From an uncultured Collinsella sp. (GTDB lineage: Bacteria > Actinomycetota > Coriobacteriia > Coriobacteriales > Coriobacteriaceae), in the NCBI GenBank assembly GCA_902493535.1, contig CABUQG010000002.1:30098-94097 (forward strand): DNA of 64,000 bases, given 5' to 3'. Made by a program: the position numbers and the translations under genes. Below, piece after piece: positions 19,136-27,543 of the stretch. The notes beneath the pieces are model-generated. The model ran no database searches, was not told the origin of the DNA, and worked only from the letters and a program-made list of their open reading frames with translations. Within the stretch, counting starts at the first letter, position 1, and every line of letters starts with the position of its first letter.

Positions 19136-20473
19136 ATGCAGTTCGATCAGGTGACAGTTATCGGTGGCGGTCTGGCGGGTTCGGAGTGCGCGATCCAGCT
19201 GGCAGATCGCGGTTTTGCCGTAAAGCTGTGCGAGATGCGCCCCCAGGTGAGCTCCCCGGCTCACCATACCGATCACCTGGCAGAGCTCGTCTGCTCGAAT
19301 TCGTTTAAGTCGACCCGTCCGGATTCCGCGGCTGGTTTGCTGAAGGCCGAGCTTGAGCGCATGGGTTCAGTCCTGCTCGATTGCGCCCATCGCGCGGCTG
19401 TTCCCGCCGGTGGCGCCTTGGCGGTCGACCGCGTCAAGTTTTCCGAGCTTGTCGAGGCCGAGGTTGCCGCTCGTCCCAATATCGAGGTCGTGCACGGTGA
19501 GGTCACACAGATTCCCGAGGGTCACGTGGTCATTGCCGCGGGCCCGCTGTGTTCACCGGCGCTGAGCGAAGAGGTTATGAAGCTCGTCGGTGGCGATGCC
19601 CTGGCATTCTTTGATGCGGCGGCGCCGATCGTCGATGCCTCCACGCTCGATATGGACGTGCTGTTCTCGCAGTCGCGCTACGAGGAGCAGGGGAGCGGCG
19701 ACTATCTCAACGCTCCGCTCAACAAGGAGGAGTACGAGGCCTTTATCGAGGCGCTTACCACGGCCGACCGCGTGGTGCTCAAAGACTTTGAGGGCGGCGA
19801 TCTGTTCCAAGCCTGCCAGCCTGCCGAGGAAGTTGCGCGCACCGGCAAGGACGCCATTCGCTTTGGCGCCATGAAGCCCGTCGGCCTCACCGACCCGCGT
19901 ACCGGACGTCGCCCCTGGGCGGCGATTCAGCTGCGTGCCGAGAACAAGGAGAAGACCGCCTATAACCTGGTGGGCTTCCAGACCAACTTGACCTTTGGCG
20001 AGCAGAAGCGCGTCTTCCATATGGTGCCGGGCCTGGAGAACGCTGAGTTCTTCCGCTACGGTGTCATGCACCGCAATACCTTTGTCGACGCCCCTCACGT
20101 GCTCGATAGCACCTTTGCCGTGCCCGGTACCGGCGTGCGCCTGGCCGGTCAGATCACCGGCACCGAGGGGTACATGGAAGCCGTGGCGACAGGTCTGCTC
20201 GCGGCGCTCAACACCTATGCCGAGGCTATCGGTGCCGCGGGCGTCGAGTTGCCGCGTGTGGGCGCCCTGGGTGCGCTCGTGGGCTATGCGACCGATCCTG
20301 CCACCGTGGGCTATCAGCCTATGCATGTCAACTTTGGCCTGGTGCCGCCACTCGAGGATGGTAAGCGCCGCAGCAAACGCGACCGCTATCAGGCTTATGC
20401 GGATCGCGCCCTCGAGGCCCTTGATGCCTACTTGGCCACGCGCTCCGACTTGTTTGGAGGCGACCGGTCATAG
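19136..20473 (+). CDS. trmFO: Methylenetetrahydrofolate-tRNA-(uracil-54-C5)-methyltransferase
   Basis: TrmFO makes ribothymidine-54 in tRNA using methylene-THF and FAD, unlike SAM-dependent TrmA. The 445 residues start with the FAD-binding motif VTVIGGGLAGSECAIQLADR and include VCSNSFKST-like text (LVCSNSFKSTRPDSAAGLL) and GQITGTEGYMEAVATGL. ATG 19136 follows GAAAGG; TTG 19130 is also in frame. The dprA-trmFO-xerC order matches many Gram-positives. Confidence 0.96.
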   Translation: MQFDQVTVIGGGLAGSECAIQLADRGFAVKLCEMRPQVSSPAHHTDHLAELVCSNSFKSTRPDSAAGLLKAELERMGSVLLDCAHRAAVPAGGALAVDRVKFSELVEAEVAARPNIEVVHGEVTQIPEGHVVIAAGPLCSPALSEEVMKLVGGDALAFFDAAAPIVDASTLDMDVLFSQSRYEEQGSGDYLNAPLNKEEYEAFIEALTTADRVVLKDFEGGDLFQACQPAEEVARTGKDAIRFGAMKPVGLTDPRTGRRPWAAIQLRAENKEKTAYNLVGFQTNLTFGEQKRVFHMVPGLENAEFFRYGVMHRNTFVDAPHVLDSTFAVPGTGVRLAGQITGTEGYMEAVATGLLAALNTYAEAIGAAGVELPRVGALGALVGYATDPATVGYQPMHVNFGLVPPLEDGKRRSKRDRYQAYADRALEALDAYLATRSDLFGGDRS

Positions 20474-21390
20474 CCTTTGACCTGTACGACACCGTCGACT
20501 CGTTTATCGCCTATATCGCACGTGTTGAGGGACTTTCTCCCAACACGGTGACGGCCTATGGCTCGAGGCTAGAGCGCTTTGCTGTCTGGTGCGAGCGCGA
20601 GAATATTGATGCTTTCGCTGCCGACGTGCGCACCATTCGTCGCTATCTTGCCGAGCTTTCGCGTGAGCAGGTGGCTCCCCGAACGCTTGCGGCGCACCTG
20701 TCGGCTATTCGATCTCTCTATCGCTGGATGGCTGCCGAGGGGATTGTCGAGGGCGATGCGGTCTCGGCGATCGCATCGCCCAAGCTGCCACGTGACCTGC
20801 CGGGCGTCCTTACGACCCAGCAGGTTGAGGCGCTGCTCAAGACGCCTGATACCTCGACGCCCGCGGGACTGCGCGATGCGGCGATGCTTGAGTTGCTCTA
20901 TGCCTCCGGCGCGCGAATCTCGGAGCTCGCGGCGCTCAACGTGGAGTCTATTGGTTGGTCCGAGCGAACGCTGCGACTTTGGGGCAAGGGGAGCAAGGAG
21001 CGTATCGTCCCTCTGTATCGTCGCGCACTCGAGGCGACGCGTCTCTATATTGAGGAGGGGAGGCCGGAGTTGCTCGCTCAGGCAAAGCGCCGTGACCCCG
21101 CTACCGGGCCGCATCCGCTGCTTATATCGGCGCGCGGCAATCGCATGAGTGCCGCCATGCTCAGGCGGCGGTTCCATACGCTGGCGACGCTCGCCGGCAT
21201 TCCGGCCGACATTGCCCCGCATGCGATGCGCCATACCTTTGCGACCGATTTGCTCGAGGGCGGTGCGGACCTGCGCTCGGTTCAAGAGCTGCTAGGTCAT
21301 GCGAGCCTGTCCACGACGCAGATCTACACGCATCTCACGCCCGATCGGCTCAAACGTGCCGTGGCTCAAGCCCATCCCCGCGGCGAATAG
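20470..21390 (+). CDS. xerC: Tyrosine recombinase XerC-type, apparent ATA start
   Basis: XerC acts with XerD at dif to resolve chromosome dimers. The C-terminal domain has the full catalytic set: Arg in SGARISELAAL, Lys in GKGSKERIVPL, HAMRHTFATDLL, GHASLSTTQIYTHL with His and Tyr. The first canonical in-frame start (GTG 20548) would remove FIAYIARVEGLSPNTV, which matches the XerC/D N-terminal domain. The only site well placed after GGAGG (20456-20460) is ATA at 20470, which overlaps the trmFO stop; CTG 20482 is the alternative. From ATA the product is 306 residues, a normal length. XerC rather than XerD is inferred from synteny. Confidence 0.85.
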   Translation: MAFDLYDTVDSFIAYIARVEGLSPNTVTAYGSRLERFAVWCERENIDAFAADVRTIRRYLAELSREQVAPRTLAAHLSAIRSLYRWMAAEGIVEGDAVSAIASPKLPRDLPGVLTTQQVEALLKTPDTSTPAGLRDAAMLELLYASGARISELAALNVESIGWSERTLRLWGKGSKERIVPLYRRALEATRLYIEEGRPELLAQAKRRDPATGPHPLLISARGNRMSAAMLRRRFHTLATLAGIPADIAPHAMRHTFATDLLEGGADLRSVQELLGHASLSTTQIYTHLTPDRLKRAVAQAHPRGE

Positions 21391-21609
21391 TGGCTGGGAC
21401 GTCCCGCGCCGCACTCAGGTGTGTGGTTTTGATTGCGGGTTGGCAGGAAGATGCATTCCTGCTATCATTCATCGGGTTGCTTCACGGCAACATGTTTTTA
21501 TCACGCACGCGCGGCTACTTCATACCGTGGTGCCCGGGCTTTGGTAGCACATGTCCGGGTTGGTTTTGGAGGATGACCCCGCGCGGAGGCAAACCACAGG
21601 AGGTTTAAC
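21391..21609 (+). promoter_or_regulatory. rpsB leader region with extended secondary structure
   Basis: This 219-nt gap should contain the rpsB promoter and leader. CGCGCGG (21508-21514) and CCGCGCG (21579-21585) can close a large structure with an inner CCCGG/CCGGG pair (21533-21537, 21555-21559). The S2 ribosome-binding site AGGAGG follows. Autoregulation by S2 is inferred only from position. Confidence 0.35.
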
Positions 21610-22338
21610 ATGGCTACCAAGATTAATATCCGCACCCTGCTCGAGGCCGGCTGCCACTTCGGTCACCAGACCCGTCGCTGGAACCCCAAGATGAAGCCGT
21701 TCATCTTCGGTGAGCGCAACGGCATCTACATCCTCGACCTCAAGCAGACCATCCTCGACGCCGACCAGGCCTACACCTTCGTCAAGAACGTCGCCAAGGG
21801 CGGCAACGTGCTGTTCGTCGGCACCAAGAAGCAGGCTCAGGAGGCCGTCAAGAACGCTGCTGAGCGCGCCAACATGCCTTACATCAACCAGCGTTGGCTC
21901 GGCGGCATGCTGACCAACTTCGTCACCATCCGCTCCCGCATCAACCGCATGGAGGAGCTCGAGGCCATGGTCGAGGACGGACGCATGGCTGTTCTGCCCA
22001 AGAAGGAGCAGGCTGTTCTCGGCAAGGAGCTCACCAAGCTCCAGACCAACCTCGGTGGCGCCCGCGACATGAAGGGTCTGCCCCAGGCTCTCTTCGTCAT
22101 CGACACCAAGCGCGAGGAGAACGCCATCAAGGAGGCCCAGCGCCTGAACATCCCCGTCGTCGCTCTGATCGACACCAACTCCGATCCCGACGAGGTCGAG
22201 TACGGCATCCCCTGCAACGATGACGCTATCTCCGCTGTCACCCTTATGTGCGAGCTCATGGCTGACGCCTGCCTCGCTGGCTCCGGCAAGGAGCAGGTCT
22301 CCGAGGCCGAGATGGCCGCTGAGCCCAAGGCCGAGTAA
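21610..22338 (+). CDS. rpsB: 30S ribosomal protein S2
   Basis: The 242-residue protein contains the S2 signatures [36 protein letters not shown] and [18 protein letters not shown]2 is one of the last proteins to join the 30S subunit. ATG follows ACAGGAGGTTTAAC, a near-ideal ribosome-binding site. It pairs with tsf, the usual rpsB-tsf operon. Confidence 0.98.
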   Translation: MATKINIRTLLEAGCHFGHQTRRWNPKMKPFIFGERNGIYILDLKQTILDADQAYTFVKNVAKGGNVLFVGTKKQAQEAVKNAAERANMPYINQRWLGGMLTNFVTIRSRINRMEELEAMVEDGRMAVLPKKEQAVLGKELTKLQTNLGGARDMKGLPQALFVIDTKREENAIKEAQRLNIPVVALIDTNSDPDEVEYGIPCNDDAISAVTLMCELMADACLAGSGKEQVSEAEMAAEPKAE

Positions 22339-22383
22339 ATCAGTCTTAGTTAATTCTTTTTCATCTCTTTGAAAGGAACCACA

Positions 22384-23253
22384 ATGGCCCAGATTACCGC
22401 CGCTATGGTCAAGCAGCTCCGCGAGATGACCGACTCCCCGATGATGGAGTGCAAGAAGGCTCTCGTCGAGGCTGACGGCGACATGGACGCCGCTGTCGAC
22501 GTTCTGCGTAAGAACGGCCTTGCCAAGGCCGCCAAGAAGGCTGGCCGTGAGACCAACGAGGGCGCTGTCGCCGCGTTCGTCTCCGAGGATGGCAAGACCG
22601 GCGCTCTGCTCGAGCTCTCCTGCGAGACCGACTTCGTTGGCTCCAACGCCAAGTTCACCGGCTTTGCTTCCAAGGTCGCTGAGGTTGTCGCTACCACCGA
22701 GCCTGCTGACGTCGACGCTCTGCTTGAGAAGCCGATGGGCGAGGAGACCGTTTCCTCCGAGCTCACCGAGATGATTCACATCATGGGCGAGAACATGAAG
22801 ATCTCCCGCTTCGCCGCCCGTAAGGCCGAGAACGGCGCTCTCGCTTCTTACATCCACATGGGTGGTAAGATCGGCGTCCTCGTCGAGTTTGCTTTCGAGA
22901 AGGCCGAGACCGCTCAGGCTGAGTCCTTCAAGACCTTCGCTCACGACGTTGCCCTTCAGGTTGCCGCCGTCGCCCCGATCTGCGCTACCCGCGATCAGGT
23001 TCCGGCCGAGACCGTCGAGCACGAGAAGCAGATTTACATGGCTCAGGCTGCCGAGTCCGGCAAGCCCGAGGCCATTCAGGAGAAGATGGCTGTCGGCCGT
23101 CTGGAGAAGTTCTACAAGCAGTCCGTGCTCACCGAGCAGGAGTTCATCAAGGACAGCTCCCTCACCATCAAGAAGTACGCTGAGCAGGTCTCCAAGGAGC
23201 TCGGCGACACCATTACCGTCGTTGCCTTTGACCGTCTGGTCCGTGGCGAGTAA
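22384..23253 (+). CDS. tsf: Elongation factor Ts
   Basis: EF-Ts exchanges GDP for GTP on EF-Tu. The 289-residue protein begins with the UBA-like domain ITAAMVKQLREMTDSPMMECKKAL and contains the core GAVAAFVSEDGKTGALLELSCETDFVGSN (split here: GKTGALLELSCETDFV). ATG 22384 follows AAAGGA. A terminator follows. Confidence 0.98.
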   Translation: MAQITAAMVKQLREMTDSPMMECKKALVEADGDMDAAVDVLRKNGLAKAAKKAGRETNEGAVAAFVSEDGKTGALLELSCETDFVGSNAKFTGFASKVAEVVATTEPADVDALLEKPMGEETVSSELTEMIHIMGENMKISRFAARKAENGALASYIHMGGKIGVLVEFAFEKAETAQAESFKTFAHDVALQVAAVAPICATRDQVPAETVEHEKQIYMAQAAESGKPEAIQEKMAVGRLEKFYKQSVLTEQEFIKDSSLTIKKYAEQVSKELGDTITVVAFDRLVRGE

Positions 23254-23276
23254 ATAAGCTCTTGTAGCTGGTAATG

Positions 23277-23311
23277 AGCAGGCTGTGGGTTTTACTCACA
23301 GCCTGCTTTTT
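23277..23311 (+). terminator. Intrinsic terminator after tsf
   Basis: AGCAGGCTGTG (23277-23287) pairs perfectly with CACAGCCTGCT (23297-23307). A TTTTT run ends the element. Confidence 0.9.
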
Positions 23312-23371
23312 CATGGCTCTTCTTAGAGCCTTTGATAGAATGTTGAGAGTTCAATCTAAAGGAGGATCGCT

Positions 23372-24094
23372 TTGTCCGACATCCGATATAAACGCGTGCT
23401 TTTGAAGCTTTCCGGCGAAGCACTGATGGGCGACGGCCAATATGGCATCGACCCCAAGGTTACCGACCATCTTGCCAAGCAGGTCAAGGAGCTGCTCGCC
23501 GTTGGCCATGAGGTCGGCGTCGTTGTCGGCGGCGGCAATATTTTCCGCGGCATGGCCGGCGCTGCCGGTGGCATGGAGCGTGCTCAGGCCGACTACATGG
23601 GCATGCTGGCAACCGTTATGAACGCGCTCGCCCTGCAGGATGCCTTCGAGCATAACGATGTTCCTTGCCGCGTGATGAGCGCTATCCAGATGAACGAGAT
23701 CTGCGAGCCCTATATTCGCCGTCGCGCCATCAACCACCTTTCCAAGGGCAACGTCGTTATTTTTGCCGCCGGTTCGGGCAATCCGTACTTTACGACCGAC
23801 ACCGCCGCGGCTCTTCGCGCGTGCGAGATCGGCGCCGAGATTCTGATTAAAGCCACCAAGGTTGACGGCATCTACGACAAGGATCCCGTCAAGTGCGCCG
23901 ATGCCGTCCGTTTTGACAAGATTACCTATCACGAGGTTCTCGTCCGCGGTCTGCAGGTTATGGATTCCACGGCTACGGCACTGTGCCAGGACAACCGTAT
24001 GCCGATTTTGGTCCTCAACATCGATGGCGAGGACACCGTCAAGCGCGCGCTTTCGGGTGAGCCCGTCGGCACGCTCGTCTATCAGGAGGATTAA
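23372..24094 (+). CDS. pyrH: UMP kinase
   Basis: PyrH phosphorylates UMP to UDP and is a hexameric amino-acid-kinase-fold enzyme. The 240 residues show [28 protein letters not shown] and [20 protein letters not shown]. The start is TTG at 23372 after GGAGGA. It begins a long co-directional cluster running to proS. Confidence 0.97.
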   Translation: MSDIRYKRVLLKLSGEALMGDGQYGIDPKVTDHLAKQVKELLAVGHEVGVVVGGGNIFRGMAGAAGGMERAQADYMGMLATVMNALALQDAFEHNDVPCRVMSAIQMNEICEPYIRRRAINHLSKGNVVIFAAGSGNPYFTTDTAAALRACEIGAEILIKATKVDGIYDKDPVKCADAVRFDKITYHEVLVRGLQVMDSTATALCQDNRMPILVLNIDGEDTVKRALSGEPVGTLVYQED

Positions 24095-24096
24095 GC

Positions 24097-24633
24097 ATGG
24101 CAGAGAACATCACCGCCCACATGGACAAGTCGCTCGAGTCCCTCAAGCATAACTTCTCCAAGGTCCGTACCGGCCGAGCCAACGCTAACATTCTGTCTGA
24201 CATCACCGTTGATTATTACGGTGTTCCCACGCCGGTCACGCAGGTTGCCGCCGTCAAGACCCCCGAGGCCCACATGCTGCTCATCGAGCCGTGGGACAAG
24301 GCGCTCATCAACGCTATCGTCAAGGCCATCGGCGCTTCCGATCTGGGTATTACCCCCAACTCCGATGGCACCGTCGTTCGTCTTCCGTTCCCGGCTCCCA
24401 CTGAGGAGCGCCGTCGCGAGCTCGTCAAGGAGTGCCGCGAGTACGCCGAGCAGGCCAAGGTGTCTATCCGTAACATCCGTCGCGACTTCAACAACAAGCT
24501 CGAGCGCGATGAGGAGCTCACCGAGGACGATGTCCGTCGCGAGCAGGCCAAGGTCCAGAAGCACACTGATGAGTATGTCGCCAAGGTCGAGGAGCTTCTG
24601 AAGGAAAAAGAAGCCGAGGTCATGGAGATCTAA
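24097..24633 (+). CDS. frr: Ribosome recycling factor
   Basis: RRF splits post-termination ribosomes together with EF-G. The 178-residue protein includes KVRTGRANANILSDITVDYYG and RREQAKVQKHTDEYVAKVEE, the long three-helix bundle. It is slightly shorter than the usual 185 residues but complete. It lies 2 nt after pyrH. Confidence 0.97.
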   Translation: MAENITAHMDKSLESLKHNFSKVRTGRANANILSDITVDYYGVPTPVTQVAAVKTPEAHMLLIEPWDKALINAIVKAIGASDLGITPNSDGTVVRLPFPAPTEERRRELVKECREYAEQAKVSIRNIRRDFNNKLERDEELTEDDVRREQAKVQKHTDEYVAKVEELLKEKEAEVMEI

Positions 24634-24634
24634 G

Positions 24635-25429
24635 GTGCAATACGACGAGCATAAACTGGTCGAGTACTTTGCCGACGCCCCTGCGGGCGTCGGTTTTTCC
24701 GACCTTGACCTCAATAACATTCCGCACCATATCTCGTGCATCATGGACGGCAACGGTCGTTGGGCCACATCGCGCGGTCTTGCACGCACCGAGGGCCACA
24801 AGGCGGGTATCGTCTCCCTTCGCGAGATTATTACCGCCTGCGTGCGTCTGGGCGTCGACGTGCTTTCTGCCTATGCGTTTTCTACCGAAAACTGGAACCG
24901 CCCGCAGCATGAGGTCAACGTCTTGATGCACCTGTTTGCCAAGACGTTTATCGACGAGCTGCCGCTTCTGAAGCGCGAAAACGTGCGCGTTATCTTTTTG
25001 GGTGACATTTCCGCGCTGCCCAAGAAGACCCGTGACGTTTTTGAACGCGGTCTTGTCGAGTGCGCCAATCACACCGGCATGACGCTGGCGCTTGCCGTCA
25101 ACTACGGCGCGCGTGCCGAGATTACCCGCGCTGTCCGTCAGATCGCACTCGACGTTGCCGCCGGTAAGATCGATCCTGCCGCAATTGATGACGACATGGT
25201 GGCTTCCCACCTCTATACCGCCGGTCTTCCCGATCCTGAGCTTGTGATTCGCACCTCTGGTGAGCTGCGCCTTTCGAACTATCTGCTGTGGCAGGTAGCT
25301 TATTCCGAGTTCTACGTCACCGATACCTATTGGCCCGACTTTGATCGTTGGGGCCTTGTCGACGCCATTTTGGCCTATCAGGGCCGTGACCGTAGGTTTG
25401 GTGGACTGAGCAAGACCAAGGAGGCTTAA
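24635..25429 (+). CDS. uppS: Undecaprenyl diphosphate synthase family (isoprenyl transferase)
   Basis: UppS condenses FPP with IPP units to make the C55 carrier for cell-wall synthesis. The 264 residues contain the catalytic IMDGNGRWATSRGL, AFSTENWNRP and VIRTSGELRLSNYLLWQVAYSEFY (in parts: RTSGELRLSNYLLWQ). The start is GTG at 24635, 1 nt after the frr stop. It lies with cdsA, dxr and ispG, grouping isoprenoid supply and lipid-carrier steps. Confidence 0.95.
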   Translation: MQYDEHKLVEYFADAPAGVGFSDLDLNNIPHHISCIMDGNGRWATSRGLARTEGHKAGIVSLREIITACVRLGVDVLSAYAFSTENWNRPQHEVNVLMHLFAKTFIDELPLLKRENVRVIFLGDISALPKKTRDVFERGLVECANHTGMTLALAVNYGARAEITRAVRQIALDVAAGKIDPAAIDDDMVASHLYTAGLPDPELVIRTSGELRLSNYLLWQVAYSEFYVTDTYWPDFDRWGLVDAILAYQGRDRRFGGLSKTKEA

Positions 25430-25431
25430 TC

Positions 25432-26331
25432 GTGTCCGATCGTCCCAAGGCATCTGCTCCCAAGACGCCTGCGCGTAAAGCTGCCACTGCGGGAGCGCCT
25501 GCAGCGAAGAGCGGTTCCGGTTCGTGGCTGGCGGGCTTTATTACCCGTGCCGCCGCCGGTATCGTCTACGCCGTTGTCTTTATCCTGTGCCTGGTTTTGG
25601 GTATCGTGCCCACGGCCATCTTTGTTTCCGTCATGAGCGGTCTGTGCTGCTATGAGTTTTTCCGTATGACAAGGCTCGATGGCAAGATGGCTAACGAGCG
25701 CATGGGTATCGCTGCTGCCGTGCTCTTTCCGCTGTCGGCGTTGGGCGATTCGATGCTGCTGAATGCCCTGCTTTTTGCCCTGATGCTCGCTGTGGGCATT
25801 TGGTATGTCTGGTCGCCGCGTACCCGCATATCCGATGTTGCCGTGACACTCATGGGTCCCATCTACACCGGTTTTATGCTGTCGGCTATCGTGCTGCTGC
25901 GCGATGCCGTGCCCGGTTTTGCCGGCGCCCTGCTTTCGGTGGGTGTTTGCGCGTCTCTCTGGGTCTCCGATTCGTTTGCCTATATCGTGGGTAGCCGTAT
26001 CGGCAAACACAAGATGGTTCCCAAGATCTCTCCCAAAAAGAGCTGGGAGGGGTTTGTTGGCGGCATCCTGGGCTCGGTTTTGATTTGGCTCATCCTGTGG
26101 GCGACGCATTTCTTCAAGCTCAGCCTGCCCTATGCGCTGCTGTGCGGCGTGGTCGTGTCCATTCTGGGCGTTATCGGCGACCTTATCGAGTCGCGCATCA
26201 AGCGCGGTGTGGGCGTCAAGGATTCCGGCAACCTTATCCCGGGCCACGGCGGCATGCTCGATCGTAGCGATTCGCTTATCTTCGGCTGCATCACCGCGCA
26301 GCTGATGCTGATGATCGGAGGCGTGCTGTAA
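25432..26331 (+). CDS. cdsA: Phosphatidate cytidylyltransferase
   Basis: CdsA makes CDP-diacylglycerol for phospholipids. The 299-residue membrane protein has a Pro/Ala/Lys-rich cytoplasmic N-terminus (about 35 residues), several hydrophobic helices, and the C-terminal CDP-alcohol signature KRGVGVKDSGNLIPGHGGML with DRSDS. The start is GTG at 25432. Its stop overlaps the dxr start (TAATG). Confidence 0.94.
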   Translation: MSDRPKASAPKTPARKAATAGAPAAKSGSGSWLAGFITRAAAGIVYAVVFILCLVLGIVPTAIFVSVMSGLCCYEFFRMTRLDGKMANERMGIAAAVLFPLSALGDSMLLNALLFALMLAVGIWYVWSPRTRISDVAVTLMGPIYTGFMLSAIVLLRDAVPGFAGALLSVGVCASLWVSDSFAYIVGSRIGKHKMVPKISPKKSWEGFVGGILGSVLIWLILWATHFFKLSLPYALLCGVVVSILGVIGDLIESRIKRGVGVKDSGNLIPGHGGMLDRSDSLIFGCITAQLMLMIGGVL

Positions 26332-27518
26332 TGTCATTCCAGACGACGTATGGCCCCGATGGACGCCTCCGTGTTGCCATCCTGGGTTGTACCGGCTCCA
26401 TCGGCACCCAGGCGCTCGATGTGTGCCGCCAGCATGCCGATCGCCTGCAGGTGACGGCGCTGTCCGTTAACTCCAGCACCTCCGAGCTTGTTGCCGCTGC
26501 CCGCGAGTTCTCGGTTCCGGCGGTTGCCGTGGCCGATGTCGCTCATGGCGATGACGCCGTGCTGCAGGAGTTGCCCGAGGGAACGAAGCTTGGCCTTGGC
26601 GCGCAGGCGGTTTGCGAGCTCGCGCGTCGCGACGATGTCGACTGCGTGCTCGTTGCTATTGTGGGCGCCGCTGGTCTCGAGGCGAGCCATGCGGCCTTGA
26701 CCTCAAATAAGCGTCTTGCCCTTGCCAACAAGGAGTCCCTCGTCGTCGGCGGCGACTTGCTTATGCCGTTGACGCAACCGGGCCAGCTTATTCCAGTCGA
26801 CTCTGAGCACTCCGCCATCTACCAGTGCTATCTGGGGGAGAACCCACGCGAGGCTCATTGTATTTGGCTCACCTGCTCGGGCGGTCCGTTCTTTGGCCGC
26901 ACCCGCGACGAGCTCGACCGCGTGACGCGTGCCGATGCCCTCGCACATCCCACGTGGGCCATGGGTGCCAAGATCACCATCGACTCCGCCACCCTCATGA
27001 ACAAGGGCCTGGAGCGCATTGAGGCCATGCATCTGTTTAACTGCGACCTCGATTTCATTAACGTGGTCGTGCAGCGTCAGTCCAAGATTCACTCTATGGT
27101 CGAGTTCGCCGACGGCTCCGTGATGGCGCATCTCGGTGCTTCCGACATGCGTATTCCCATCCAGTTCGCGTTCTCGTATCCCGAGCGTTGGGATACCCCG
27201 GCGCCTCGTATCGATTTCCGCGAGCTGGGGCAGCTCACGTTTGATGCTGCCGACATGGATACCTTCCGCTGTCTGGCACTGGCCGAACGTGCCGGCAAGA
27301 CGGGTGGCACCATGCCGTGCGTGCTCAATGCCGCCAACGAGGTCGCCGTCGATGCCTTCCTGCACGATGGCTGCAGCTTTACCGATATCGATCGCATTGT
27401 GGAATCCTGCATGGATTCCCACGATATGCAGGCGGTCGATTCGTTTGAGCAGCTTCACGACATCGATGCATGGGCGCGTGAAAAGGCTGCGCAGGTGCTC
27501 GCCGCAACCCGTTCCTAA
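26331..27518 (+). CDS. dxr: 1-deoxy-D-xylulose 5-phosphate reductoisomerase
   Basis: Dxr makes 2-C-methyl-D-erythritol 4-phosphate in the MEP isoprenoid pathway. The 395-residue protein has the NADPH-binding motif AILGCTGSIGTQALDV, LANKESLVVGG, PVDSEHSAIYQCY and TIDSATLMNKGLERIEA. ispG, a later MEP enzyme, is two genes downstream. Confidence 0.97.
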   Translation: MSFQTTYGPDGRLRVAILGCTGSIGTQALDVCRQHADRLQVTALSVNSSTSELVAAAREFSVPAVAVADVAHGDDAVLQELPEGTKLGLGAQAVCELARRDDVDCVLVAIVGAAGLEASHAALTSNKRLALANKESLVVGGDLLMPLTQPGQLIPVDSEHSAIYQCYLGENPREAHCIWLTCSGGPFFGRTRDELDRVTRADALAHPTWAMGAKITIDSATLMNKGLERIEAMHLFNCDLDFINVVVQRQSKIHSMVEFADGSVMAHLGASDMRIPIQFAFSYPERWDTPAPRIDFRELGQLTFDAADMDTFRCLALAERAGKTGGTMPCVLNAANEVAVDAFLHDGCSFTDIDRIVESCMDSHDMQAVDSFEQLHDIDAWAREKAAQVLAATRS

Positions 27519-27543
27519 CCCATAAGGATTGCTTTTTCGTTTT

